Assembly: GCA_025345505.1 (NCBI GenBank)
Contig: JANVCC010000018.1
Coordinates: forward strand, 6,681,741-6,745,740
DNA: 64,000 nucleotides
Reading direction: 5' to 3'
Origin: Todiramphus chloris collaris
Taxonomy: Eukaryota > Chordata > Aves > Coraciiformes > Alcedinidae
Shown here: positions 39,351 through 52,200 of the stretch, piece by piece
Numbering within the stretch: position 1 is the first letter of the stretch
Layout: each line of letters starts with the position of its first letter
Notes under the pieces: model-generated
The model's database searches: none
What the model saw: only the letters and a program-made list of their open reading frames with translations
Told to the model about the DNA's origin: nothing
Made by a program: the position numbers and the translations under genes

Positions 39351-42300
39351 AATAGACAGGCTAAATGTTATGGGGAGGGGTATTTCAGTTAGTATTTTAT
39401 CAGAGAGGAGATGGAAATTGCTAGAGCAAAGCGAAGCACGCAGCATTCTTTGCTACGGAAATCAGCGGAAAACAGGAGTGTTCTTGAATAACCTCCAAGC
39501 ACAACTGCATACTAAAACTTCTGCAGAAAACAAATCTACATTTCCGGGAGGGGTGGGAAGTGAAACATCACCTATTGCCAAATTTCAAGGCTGAACCCAA
39601 CCTTACATGCAGGATGTTAACATTTTTGTCAAGTATGGAAAAGGTGACTATTGATTCCATATGCTTGACACTCCGATCCATGCATTTCCCAGATTAAAAC
39701 CTGAGCATGTCATTTATGGAGTGGCAGGGTGAAATTAATACATATTATTTCAGGGTTCCTGCTCAGCTATGTGAGTTTCATGTGTTACATAGCGGGGTTG
39801 CAACTGGGGCTGCGTAGTCAGACGAGACTGTCTAAAGCACCTTTTACTCATAGATCCAAAAGGAAAACTCCTCGTAACAAAAACAGGCCTTGTTTTCAAA
39901 TCAAATGCTCGGGTAAAGCCTTGTGATAAAGCTCAGTGTGAAATGCCAGCACTAGAGTGACAAAGTCACATCTAAAAACGCAGGACTGCAGCAAGGAGAC
40001 ATTCAGCCTTAACCAGCAGAATTCCACGTGCCTTCTGAGTGTTGCTTTTCAGAGAAGAGAGGAGTCAGAACAAGCGTGCTAGGATTGCCAAACTATTGCT
40101 GGAAATCGTAGTGCCTTCTACTCCAACAAAACCTCAAGTTTTTCATTACAAACCGAGCACTCGGTGCTCCAGGTTCTATTTTAAACATTCGTTGCAGGAG
40201 TAAATCTGGGAAGGATTATCAGACATGAGCCAGTATTTTCTTTCATGGCTGAAGAAAAGAACCTCGAGTTGAGGTATCCAACTGCAGTCTGCAAGGGATG
40301 CTGAAAAATAACATTGACAAATCATGGTATAAACCAACTCTGAATAAAAACGGGTTAGGAATCAGAACACAACTTCTACCCACGAGACAGGAGAGGACAG
40401 GAATAGCTTTGCAATGGCAGTTCTAAGCTGAAGAGTTTCACAAGAGAGCTTGGTGAGTCGACGACACAGCCAGGACACGGAGACTCGAGCTCTCCCCGGG
40501 CTGCACGGTTCCATGCATTTCACTTCTCAAATGAGACTCGGTTAAAATACATCACATGCGACTTTTAATAATGAATATCAGAAAGCCTTTATATAGCACA
40601 GCAGACATTAAAGCCATTTACAAAGAAAAATAGATGCCATTAAAGGGAAGTTATTTATCTCAGGTGGCTGCTGTTGTGTGCTTACAGCTGAATCGGGTTT
40701 TATGACTCTTTTTCAAATGAGCTGTTGAGCAGAGATCCTGGATGCTATGGTCAGGCTGATGGCAATTATCCCAGGAGCAGCAGCACTCACCCCAGCTATC
40801 CTGACCAAATTTCACTTCCGAAGATAACCTTCTGCCCACCTTCATCCCTCACAGTGTTTCAATTAAAGGTGACATTTCCGTGGTGTCGGCTCTGCAGAGT
40901 GATGCCGAGTGCCTGGGTGCTGCTCCAGGGACTGCCGCGCCACTCCTTGATAGGAGCTCCAAGTCTGATGAGCCAAATGATTGCCACCTAGACAATTTAT
41001 ACGATTTATGCACATTTTCCTTATACACTCACTTATTAAAAATTGCTAATTTTCCGTGTCTTTGCATAAAAAGGGCTTTTAAATGTAGATTTTCAGCTTT
41101 GCTCATTAAACTTTGTTAGCGAGTCTCAATTCCCCAAGTAGAAAATTATGGCAGTTTTTTTAGCATAAACACGTATTTCTCACATGTAGGAGCTGAATTG
41201 CCTAATCTAAGAAGTATCAGTTCTGGGTATTCTACTATTTACTTGGAAGCTATTATGTGTTTTTCAAAGTTTCTAGAAACTTTCTATCAAATAGATCTCA
41301 AGAGCTTATACGGTTACAATAATCAATATTAAACAGAGCTATCATGGTAGGAGAATTCTAATATTCCAGCCACCCTTTCTTCCCTTAGAAGAGGCTAGGG
41401 AAATCAATGCACCATCGCTAAGAAGGGGTTATCATAAATTACCAACTGAGTATTAGATTTCTGCGCAATGTCATAGTTATGAGGTTGAATAAAATACTCC
41501 AGTCTACAGGAAAAGCACAGAGAATTAGTAAAGGCAGTACTTCCGTCTCTGTTTGAAAACAGAGAAATTAAATTTAAAAGTATTCTCTGAAAAAAAAATC
41601 TGCAAATGCACAGAAAACTTGCCTTATAAACGACAGACTTAAGGAATCTATCTTAAGCAATCTATCTTATCAAGAAGGAGGTTAACAGGAGTTGATCACT
41701 GTCTCTAAAGAAAAGCCTTTAATCTTTCGGAACAAAATTCAATGGCAAGACAAAACTAAAATTAAAACCAAGACAGAAATGGCTAATACACATTAAACAT
41801 CGTTTGGTTTCATATGGCAATTAATCACTGGGAAAAAAAAAAACCATAAGGATGGTGTGGATTTTTGATTGCTCGGAATTTGTAAACCAGACATGTTAAT
41901 GTCCTAAAAGATCTGCTATAGCTCAGACAGAAATTAAGGGTTTGAGGCAGAGATTACCAGGAAAGTACATTAGACTTTCTAATCATTAGGAAGTTGATTA
42001 GGTTTGTGCTTTGGGATTTGGATCAGGCCCTCAAAAATAGATTGTGAGGCATTTTGTTGTTATTGGGGTTTTGGGGTTGGTTTTTCTTTTTGGTCTTTAT
42101 TATTCCTAGTGGGAAGTGAATGCAGAAACTTGCTAAAATGCTGCTTTCCAATTCCATTTCCCATTTCCAGTCTGAACTTTAGTCATGATAACTTTATATT
42201 CATTTCTGTACCACTAACACAAACCTCATTCACATGGTGCAAAAAGGCCAAGATAAAGAGACAAAGCAAGCCAGGTGGTAAGCTGGAATTTGAATGGTTT

Positions 42301-45300
42301 ATTAAAGGATGGAGATCCACCAGCAGTGACTGGACATAGCGATGCGAAAACCCTTCCCAGCCCAGCATTCCCAGGCATCACAGCCTGAAAATTTCCCAGA
42401 GAAACTCAGCATCTCCCTGCTCCCTTAAATTTCTGTCAGCTCTATCAGACACAAAGCAGCGAGATGTATTCACCTCTGCATCTCCAGGTTGTTGAGGTAT
42501 AATTGACAATTAGACCTACAGAATGGCACTCAGACCATGGAGGAGGAAATTAGAAGGGCAAGGAAAAAGACTGTCTCAAGAAAGCAAGTTAGTAGAGGAA
42601 ACAATAGGATGGAGCCTAAATTTAGATCCTTGTTACCTGAAGATGCAGGCTTAGTATTCTGACATGATTAATTTAAAAACTGAGGTCTAATTGGCTCCCA
42701 GGCAATGCAACCTTCTTATTGATTGGTGGAGTGAACAAGGCTTGAAATCAGGAGAGAAATGAAAGAGTTAACACAAAAAAAACACCTAAAAAAAAAATAC
42801 TATAGTACCATTATGGCCCCTTTATAATGTCAGAAGGAAGTTGTTAAGCTGTCATTCTACAGATGTTCATCCACACATATACAAGAACACAAACAAATCT
42901 CATGGGATCCCTAACTTCATGTGTGGCATACATAAACGTTCAAATTCTTCCATCATCACACATTTCCCTCTCCTCCCGCTGCGATAACAACACGGGGAAT
43001 AAAAGCATGCCACTTCTACAAAAAAAAAGGATTAATCGAGCTTGGGAAACATGGACTAGCCTATGAAAAAGCTTATGACAAAGCACTTCCATCCTGGAAA
43101 CGGACAAGAAAAACTACGCTGAAATTACAGAAGAAAAAAACCACCAGCTTATATGGGTACAGCAATTATTCTTAAATACTACAGGTCTGCAGATTCACAT
43201 CTGTTCTTCTGGAGTTTTCTTTGTCTTTAAAAGAAGAGAACAGCACCAATTTTACTATATAATTATCTTCTTTCCCTTCAACAAACGTTGATTTTTTTTC
43301 TTTTTTTTTTTTTTTTAATTGCAGGTAAAAAGACAAAGCTCAGCCATTTACAGAAAATAGCTTAGAATTAATTTCCTATTTTAAATCTCTACCAAACAGT
43401 AATAAGCTTCTCTGCAAATGCTTCTGGAGACTAACATCTCTCTGTCCTTCTTGCAATGCAGCAAAGATCATCAGAGAAGAAAGAAAATGCTTCTCGCTGT
43501 ACTTAGGACACGAGTGGTAGAATTCAGGAGAACTTCTCAGGAAAAGTTTGGACGCAGCTTTTGTATTTTTTAATGCAGCAAATTAAGAGAGACGGGTGTA
43601 AATCATACCTCCACATTCAGCCATTTCATCAAGTTCTGCGGTTGCTCATGAGATTAGGCTGCAAGAATAAGTCCTTGAATGGCTTCAACCACCCTGTCAT
43701 AAAACGCCCTCTTTCTAGTGTTTCTCAGCAGTGAAAGAAAAGCTGCAGCTGGAAAATATTTCCCTGCAGGAAGGTCTGAAGAAAAGACTGTAACAACAGT
43801 TGACTGGAAAATGAAATATTTTGGTGAAGAAAAACCTCCATTGTCTGGGAAGGCAGCTGAACCCCGAACGCGGTTGGTTCTTTGGTTTCCATATTCCCAG
43901 TGTATCACTGTATGTCATTTTGATCCTATACAAATTTTGCACTGCCTGTGCTTAAATGAGTTTATGAACTTCAAATCCTGTAGCTGTACGGGCTGTAGGA
44001 ATACTTCGGTTTAGAAACTAAGGTGGTGGCTGACCAAAATAAAACATAAAATATGAAGCATAGAATGTTTTCATTTTTTTATAAGAAAATGTTTGATTTG
44101 GGCTCAGTTTTAGTCAAAACAGAGATGCTCTTGGATATTCCTACCCTTCCTACCCTACCCTACTGAGAAGTGTGAGATCTCCATTCACTTCCAACCACAG
44201 TCCCACACAGAGCAACCACCTCCATCTGGCTGTTTCTTTTTCTAATCAATGGCACCAACCCAGCCTTTTTGTCAGAGATTTGGTCAGCCCAGTGGTGTGT
44301 TGACAGTAACCACACCAGTTTTTAGAGGAGTAAGGCCAAGCAAGGAGACATCAGCTTGCTCAGCAGCATGGAAGCCAAATTTGTAACCTCTGTCTTTGCA
44401 GAAAGCATAGAGACCTGACAGGAGGTGGAAAAGCTGAACAACCAACTAAGCCCAAATCTCCACCAAAAATTAATAAGGCTTGGAGAAACTTTGGATTGGG
44501 GCTGGTGATGTTGTCCAGGTTTTTGTCCAAGGGGAAGTAATAATCTTGTAGACCAAGATGCTCAGCATCATGGAGGAAACAGGTAAATTTTACTTGGCAA
44601 GAGGAGCAAATCCTTTCATACTGGCTGGTAAGGCTGAGATAGGCTTGAGCATGAACAGTGTTTGCTTTCACGTCTTCTGATAAGATAAAGGACCTACTGG
44701 TCCATGTCACACCTCCAAAATTAGTGAAAAGGAAAAAAAAAAAACCAACCAACCCTGATAAAGAGGATTAGAATCCACAATACTTCTGCAATATTGCCTA
44801 AAGCTATTTGGAACTTTCAATTGTGCCTAATCAATGACTGCAAGCAAGTTTCTCCTTAATAAGAATGATGAGGTTAGAAGACCTAAAAATAATGCTCAGA
44901 TATTTTAAATCTGAATTTTCATTTTAAAAGGCCATTACTGAAAGTCAGCACCACACAGACCAGAGAAAAATCTTCACATGGTCTAACAACTTGATGAGTC
45001 TTTTAACGAATGACCAAATCTACCGCTCGCTAGAAATTAAATCTTCCTCTTAATGTCTGTCTTTTCTTGAAGCAGTGGAGATGAGATTGAAAATAAGAAA
45101 AAAAAAAAAAAGGCAGAGGAAAAAAAAATACCTGGGAAACATGACTAAGAGAAAAACTAGTGAATAGTTCACTGCTTTTAATTCAGAGTGAAGTATTTAT
45201 AGATGCTACGGGTCACTGGTAGTCTCACTAGTAAACAACAGCAGCTGGCTGAAATTGTACCTCTAGAATTTCATTCATTTTACTGCTGACAAATAAACTC

Positions 45301-45344
45301 AGTGAATCAATGCCAATGTAATAAAGTGTCTGCACAGAAACATT

Positions 45345-45409
45345 AACAAAAAACCAAAAACAACAAATAAAACAAACAACCAAACACAAACAATAATAAA
45401 AAACCCCCA
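45345..45409 (+). repeat. A/C low-complexity stretch
   Basis: Irregular CAAA, CAAC and AACAAAT units for about 65 bp, with no T apart from two in AATAATAAA-type words. Confidence 0.8.
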
Positions 45410-46131
45410 AACTCTCAGGAATTACAAAGGGAAAATGCCATGAAGAGCAGATCTGACCCCGTCCATGTCACCTGAATTTAACTCACTCTATATTTAAAGG
45501 CTTTCTGAAAGACAGTTTTCTGCCTTGCAGTTGTTTTGGTGTTTAAAAGCAGTCACAAAAATATATGTTTCTGTCTTCTGTACAAGAATTAAACCACCAA
45601 CATTGCTGACCGTTCTTGTCCCTGCTTACTCCCTGGTTTCTCCTTTTAACCTGTACTCATGACCTCACCATCTTCCTCACACCCAAATTAGCAGCACAAT
45701 GTTATCTGATAGGTAATCTCACGTTTCATTATTTAATAGGTTTGTGTTCATCACCCACTACAGTCACTGGCAGCAAGGCCCCCCAAGCAGTGATACAGTC
45801 CCTTCTGGAAGCACTCAGCCTCTCCACAGTGAAAAAGCCTGCATAACATACATCTGAAGCACAAATATGTGAGTAAACAACTAACGAGACCGATGGCTGC
45901 CATCACCGCTGTGCACGGAGCTAGAGCACGTGAAGAAGGTGGCTTAATAAAATATGGGGCACCTTACTCTGGTGTTGATGCTCATGGGGATTTCTAGAAA
46001 TGACCTGCAGCTTAAAGCATTTGTTTTCAGATGCAGGAGAAAAATAACCACTGAAAAGTCCCTCTCCCAGTGTAATTTTGTTAGAATTGGGTGGGGGTTT
46101 TTTTATGTATGTGTGCATATATGACACATAC

Positions 46132-46150
46132 AAAACTAAAACTAAAACTA
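46132..46150 (+). repeat. Short AAACTA tandem repeat
   Basis: Three copies of AAACTA-type 6-bp units in a row. Confidence 0.8.
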
Positions 46151-46859
46151 CCTATTTGTACAGCTTGAATGAATAATTCAAATACAGCCACACAAAGGAC
46201 ATTTCTGCATCACCATTTCTGGGAGAAGAAGCAATGAGAGTCTGACCACTACTGAGATGCTCACTCAGCTCAGGGAAATCTGATCCAGCAATTTGGCATC
46301 ACCTGAGCCCATCATAGGAAGCTTTCCTCTGAAAGCATCTTCCCTGCATGGCAGGTCAGCATCTATCTGTAAGATGCTGAGGAAATGGATACTTTTCTTT
46401 CATAGGAAAAAAAAAAAGTATGCTTCTCTGTATGTGAACAAAGGTCAGATTACAGATATGGTTTTTGGTCTTCAAGCTGTGATTTCTCACAGAGCACTGA
46501 AAAGGTTTCCTGGGATGCCCAGACCAACCCATCCCATACCCATCCCAACCCACTAGTTTTCTGGCTGACACATATATGGTTTAGCAGGAGGCAAAGCACT
46601 GCTGGAAAGCTTGGCACCAGGAAAAGCTCAAATGGCACAACTGCACAGTGCACACGTGCCCTGGCAGCTCTGACCTTTCTGCATCGCTCCCCAGTGGTGC
46701 AAGGAGCAACGATGTCCTGACATTTGCTTTTATAGACATCAGCTTCTGGAAAAGTCTGGCAATGTTTTCCCATCTTCCCACAGAAATCACTTTTTGTGTT
46801 TGGATTTTCTTTTTTTTCTTGCTATGTTTTTAACCTGCCCTTCCCAGAGCTTATACCTA

Positions 46860-47815
46860 GAGAAGTGAACTCAAGTGACAGCCTACCAACTCACAAGGGG
46901 TCTGTCCAAGCAAGTGGGCACCAACTAGCGCATGGCTAGGGGTAGACCTGTTGGCTCTGCACAATTTGGGCCATCCTTCTAGCCTTTGCCTTGGATAAAT
47001 CAGGCAGAGAGCAACAACAGCACTGCTGGGCTCCCCACTGCCGCAGCAATCCTCCCCACACCACCAGTTAAACAGCAGTGGGAACAGTAACAGGGCACTT
47101 TACCCCATATAGTCACTGGCTGCCCCACAGCACCCACACCTCCTTTGCAGCAGCAAGCCCACTGCGCTGACACCATCATCTCTCCTGAGAGCAAGAACCA
47201 GTCTGGCTTGCACCAAGCAAGCCCTGGGGCTTCCCTTCATTCCCACACAGCAAGAGCCCTGTAAAATCAGGCCCTGGGCAAACAGCAGTGAGCTTAAAAG
47301 GCTGTACAGCTGCACTACAGCCATATGGAGACTGGTCCCCACCGCAGAGCAGGCAGCAGGACCTGACGGACCCAGAGAGAATCAGCGTCACACTGCAGAT
47401 TACTCCCTGGCTCACAGGATTTTAGACCACTAGACCATACTGTGTCTGGCATTACTAAGCTGCTCCTGAGCTGGCTCAAGGTCAGAGAGCAGACCAGCTG
47501 CTCACTCACCCCAGCATCAGGCAGCAACTGGTAAGGAGAAAGCACCAGCACTGCACCATTCCCAGCACAGGGTCTTCCCAAAGCATCACCTAAATTAAGA
47601 GACCAAGTGCAGACCCTGAAAAAAACCACTCTTGGGTAGCCAGTGCTAAGCAACCACCAACCTGGTCCAAATGTTGCACCAGCTACCCTTTGAAAGCATA
47701 CACATAAAAAACATACACATGAAATAACATGATTCTCATTTCCTCCTTTCTCCCTCTCCCCTACATGAAAAGAAGCCCCAGGCCAGGGACCAGCATTGCC
47801 CACAGAGCACCTCTA
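46860..47815. other. GC-richer block of unknown origin, possibly an old repeat
   Basis: The composition shifts to clearly higher GC and to many CAGCA/CTGCT words compared with both flanks, and it ends abruptly near 47815. On the minus strand a 162-codon open frame (47315-47803) crosses it, but the peptide is Cys/Trp/Ser-rich with no domain and no splice context, so I do not call it a gene. Possible explanations are an old LTR or other transposon, or a diverged exon-poor gene remnant. No TG...CA termini, poly-A signal or target-site duplication could be fixed by eye. Confidence 0.3.
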
Positions 47816-48149
47816 AATGCAGAGAATAATGCTGCTCACAGAAAATGTGGTACAGAAGTATTTTTAAAGAGGATGCACTATTTTTCCATCACATAGACCT
47901 GCTGAAGACACAGATTTGCTGCACAGTAACTCATATACACATTATGAGATTTTAGTGTACATTTTGTGAGGTTTGCTGCTTGTGCCCAGGGTGTTGAGCT
48001 TGACTCTGTAATTTTACCTTAATAGCTTTATTGAGGCACAAGCAAAAGAAGAAAATCTGGGACCCTCTTTATATATTCTCTCCCTGCAATGCAATACCAA
48101 CATTAGCATACATATCTTAAGATATAGCTGCCTTGGCTTGATGGTTTTC
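47816..48149. other. Non-coding spacer
   Basis: AT-rich sequence between the GC-richer block and a CR1 fragment. Nothing was recognised. Confidence 0.5.
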
Positions 48150-48295
48150 ATAGAATCACTGAACGGTGCAGCTGGAAGGGATCTTTAAAGATCAGCTAGT
48201 CCAATGCCTCTGCCATGGGCAGGGACATCTTTCCCTAGATCAGGATGCTCAAAGCCTCGTCCAACCTGACTGTGAATATTTTCCCTCACAGCAAT
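48150..48295 (-). mobile_element. CR1 LINE, extreme 3' fragment
   Basis: In reverse orientation: ATAGAATCACTGAACGGTGC, AAGGGATCTTTAAAGATCAG, CTAGTCCAATGCCTCTGCCA, TGGGCAGGGACATCTTTCCC and GATCAGGATGCTCAAAGCCT. About 145 bp of the CR1 3' end, truncated upstream. Confidence 0.92.
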
Positions 48296-48627
48296 AGTTC
48301 TGCACTGGATGTGAGGCAGCTTTATGGCTCAGATGTGCACACGAGATGGGAAAACACACACAAACAAGACTATCTCGGATGAGGGTTAATCAAGTGTAAA
48401 AATTCCTCAATTACAAGACTTCTTATCCTTTACTTAAGGAAGCAAAGTTCCAGTGCAAACCTTCATTTTCACGCTTTTCATGTGCGTCATTGGTTGCATT
48501 GTGTGCTACAGCTGTCTCTGGGTTCTGCTGCCATGGGTCCTCAGCAGGCATCCACCATCGTGGTCCTGTTCCTTCCCATGGAAAACACGGCACACGAGGG
48601 GTGATGAACACGGGATAGGCACTGCAC
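48296..48627. other. Spacer between two same-strand CR1 fragments
   Basis: About 330 bp of unique-looking sequence. The flanking CR1 pieces each have their own 3' tip, so they are separate insertions rather than one interrupted copy. Confidence 0.6.
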
Positions 48628-49240
48628 ATAGAATCAAAAAATGTCAGGGTTGGAAGGGACCTTAAAGATTATCCAGTTCCAACCCCCCTGCCATGGGCAG
48701 GGACACCTCCCACTAGAGCAGGTTGCTCACAGCCCCAGCCAGCCTGGGCTTAAAAAACTTCCAAGGATGGGGCTTCCACCACCTCTCTGGGCAACCTGTT
48801 CCAGTGTCTCACCAGCCTGTTCCAGTGTCTCACCACCCTCATGGGGAAGAAATTCTTCCTCATGTCTAACCTGAATTGACCTATCTCTAGCTTTAATCCA
48901 TTCCCTCCAGTCCTATCACTGCCTGACAGCCTAAAAAGTCCCTCCCCAGCTTTCCTGTAGCCCCCTTCAGATGCTGGAAGGCCACAATAAGGTCTCCCCG
49001 GAGCCTTCTCTTCTCCAGACTGAACAACCCCAACTCTCTCAGTCTGTCCTCACAGGAGAGCTGCTCCAGCCCTCTGATCTGGTCTCCACTTGGACATGGA
49101 CCCATTGACAGCCACTCTGTGAGTGGCCATCAATCCAGTTTTTTACCCACTGAATTGTCCATCCCATCGAACCCATATTTCACCAGCTTGGACAGCTACT
49201 AAATCCTGCAAAACAGATAGGGCCCAGGACAGCTCAGAAC
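48628..49240 (-). mobile_element. CR1 LINE 3' fragment, about 610 bp
   Basis: In reverse orientation it runs from ATAGAATCAAAAAATGTCAG through TTCCAACCCCCCTGCCATGG, GGCAGGGACACCTCCCACTA and GCTTCCACCACCTCTCTGGG to GCCATCAATCCAGTTTTTTA. The minus-strand frame at 48893-49105 reads [20 protein letters not shown], the CR1 ORF2 C-terminal region. It includes a private 21-bp tandem duplication at 48795-48835. The upstream end is approximate. Confidence 0.92.
48795..48835 (+). repeat. 21-bp tandem duplication inside CR1
   Basis: CCTGTTCCAGTGTCTCACCA occurs at 48795-48814 and again at 48816-48835, with one G between, so the period is 21. CR1 normally has this segment once. Confidence 0.95.
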
Positions 49241-52200
49241 CTGTCCAAGGCACATGTGTGTTGGCAGCAGAATGGGGACTGGCACTCAGGGGACCAACCC
49301 TGACAGCGGTACTGTTCACCCAGAATCCACTGCTTCTGGTGAACAGCAGAGCTTTATAATTGCATTTCCCCTTGTACGACGCTCCCATTTGTCAAAAACA
49401 TGCAGGTATTTTCTAGTTTGCAATTCTATTATATTTACAATTCTGCCATATGCACATTACTTATTTATTTGTTTATTTATTTACAAGGTATAGCATCTGC
49501 TGGAAGCTCTCTGGTCCGCGTCCTCCCTCTGGAGAAACATCCACGACAGCCTCTGATTCCCATTTCCTGGCTACGGCTGAAAGGCTGTAATTCATCCCTA
49601 CTTTTCTTGACCTTTCTGCCACTTTATCGCCTTTGATGTTTTCCTCTCCCTTGTCTTGCTTCCCCTCCTAAGGCTGCTTTTTCAGCAACTTCTCAAAGAC
49701 AGCAGATGAGCAGGGGAGGCTCTTCAGAGCTGGAATCCAGGGGGACCAGAGAGGACATTGATCAGCTCACGGGCAGCCACCACAGCTGGAATGTGGGCTC
49801 AGTGCCTCCAGAGGACGAGGGAGGTGATCTCCGTAGCCACACGGATGGGGTACAGGATGGGTGCCTTGTATACAACTCCCAGCCCACGTGCACAGCAGCC
49901 AGGTGTGTGCTTCAACTTATGCTACGGAGGACTTGAGCTCAAGGACTCTCATTTTTTATGTCCCACTGTGCCTAACCTCAGCAGGGTGAGTGCCAACTTC
50001 TCATGTTTACAAGGGAAAAAAGACAACAGAAATACAAATGGCCACTTGTGGGATGCTTCAAAGCTACCAGACTCTGCTTTTATATGGAAAATACAGAAAA
50101 GACGACAGGCTGAAAGAGGATGGTAAGTGAAAGGGAACAAAATCAGGGGCAGAAAAAGGGTAAAAAAAACTTGGGAGAAGGTGGTCAAGAGCAAAGTATG
50201 AACTACATCTGGGTGAAATAGTCTCCAAATCTTCCAGCACAGTGGGCAAGATGGCGAATTTGAGAGAAGTTACTGGAGATTGCTGAAAGTGCAGGACTGC
50301 ACACAGCAAGGAAGTCAATTTGTTCTCAAAAGTAGCCACCAAGAACATGAAAAGCAGGAAAACAATTTGTGCCTCACAGCTTCACAACAGAATAGTTGGA
50401 GAGGAAAGAGTCGTGAGGGAAAGTTGTGCCAATGGGCAGTTACAAGAAAATGAGAGGGAAGAGGGACCAAGTGTGGTGCCAAGGAGAAGGAGAAATGGGA
50501 TCCCAAAAGCAAACAGCAGTTAAGAGCTTCTGAACAGAGCAAGAGCTAGAGAGAGACAGGTGCTCACTGACATCTGCACGCAGCACAAGCCTCAGCCTGG
50601 GCCAGAGAAACATTTCTTTGTTCCAGAAGAGAGAATTTCTTCTGGGACCTGATATTATTTTCTTCCCTTCTGAATACAGAATGGAAGCACTTTTAAATAG
50701 GATTTAAGCCTAGCAGTAGAAAGTGTTAATATTTATATAAGTAGCCTTAAGCCAGTGGAGAAACTATACACTGAAAAATGTGTGATTATCCGATGCTTGA
50801 TAAAGATATTAGAGGTTACCAAGTTTTTAAAATGATTTTATGTCATTAAATAATGCTTCTTTTGAAATCAATGAAGAGTAGACACTAGCTGAGGGCATTA
50901 ATTAGCATGGCATTCTTTGAAGTATTAAAAAAATCCTGTGGTCCACCTTCCAGAGTTGGCCGTGGGTACTTGCAGACTAACCTGCACACAGGCAGTAGCT
51001 CCGGTGGCAATTGGCAGACACACAGCAAAACCCAGCCAGGCTTGTTGGAAACTGGCCAAGCAGCAAGCTTACTTGCAGTTCTTGTACCACACTGCATTTC
51101 CCAAAATGCCTCTATCTTCCAAGAACCTTGAAGAAAAGACCAGGACCTAGAGCAAATTGCTACAGCCACAGCCTGAGCTTGTAGGTCCATGGGATCAAGA
51201 GGAAAAAACACCTATTTTCCTTAGCTTCTGGGAAAATAAAAAAGGCTAGATACAGCAAAGGGAAAGAAAGAATGAAAATGCAGAAAGAAGAATAGCTTCG
51301 AAGCATCTTTCTGCAAAAACCTGTTTCTTCTTGTTTTGTTAGTAAGATTTATTTAATTTTCCTTAATAATAGATGTGATTCAGATGAAAAGGCTCTCAAC
51401 CTGCCCCTGGATATCCTTCTTCATCTACTGAGTAAACTCAAGCTCCTCCACGCATACGCTCACCAAAATGTCTTGCAGGAGGAGAAGCGCGAAGCGCTTT
51501 GCCCGGAGGGACCGGGTCTCCAGCTCCAAGCCAGAACCCCTGGCTCTGGCATCGTGTTTCCTTGTCACACCGCTCTGCTCTGCTAGCAGCCGAGTATAAT
51601 GCACTAAAATCCTAATCTCTAAAGCACTGCGTGCCAATGCTTTGGAGATCAGCGTTTCAGTCGATTTTACTCTGCTGCTGCCATCGCACACAAGAGAGTG
51701 GCACAGCAGGGGAAAAGCAACACAATGTGCAGAGATGGAGAGGCACACACGGCAGGGAGGGGTGGGGGGCAAGAGCGTGGTAATGCAAGATAAAGGGGTG
51801 GGAAAATGAAAGAAAGAAGCAGGGAAAAACAGGACTATCGAGCATGAATATGAGCCTTGGGCCCTCTCCTTCTCAGCAACCCTAACAGCAGGATGCCTTC
51901 AGCCACACTAAATCCGCTGGTTTCTGGCTGAGGATGTGACTGACCTGCAGAATTCTGTCTAATTCTTTCCCTGAAAAGGGAAAGATTAGAAAATCTCTGG
52001 TACAACCCTCCTGCACATCCGAGTATCTGTGAATATTTTAAGATGACTTCCCTCCTGCCTCTACCATGTGCTTTAAAAATACAAACCAAAATAATACTGC
52101 AGAGGCTGGAAGAGCTGAAATGTGATACAGTACTATGTGAATGCAGGCTACACCATCCCCGAGTCCCAGCCGGGCACGGTGCTCCCAGGGACACGAGCAC

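Larger units (their letters stand above)
39351..46859. other. Non-coding, unique-looking DNA
   Basis: About 7.5 kb of AT-rich sequence with no recognised interspersed repeat. It contains T-runs at 43292-43317, A-runs at 45098-45128, an AC-rich low-complexity stretch at 45345-45409 and a short AAACTA repeat at 46132-46150. The longest open frame here (44360-44752 minus, 130 codons) resembles nothing I know and lacks good splice sites. Confidence 0.5.

Noticed and set aside
44360-44752. 130-codon minus-strand open frame, one of the longest outside repeats.
   Set aside because: No recognisable domain, no good splice sites, and a frame of this length is expected occasionally in 64 kb read in six frames.
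47315-47803. 162-codon minus-strand open frame.
   Set aside because: It lies inside the GC-richer block, where stop codons are rarer, and its Cys/Trp-rich peptide shows no domain or splice context.
51425-51772. Minus-strand open frame with some CpG content, considered as a possible exon.
   Set aside because: No consensus donor and acceptor pair brackets it, and the peptide shows no recognisable pattern.
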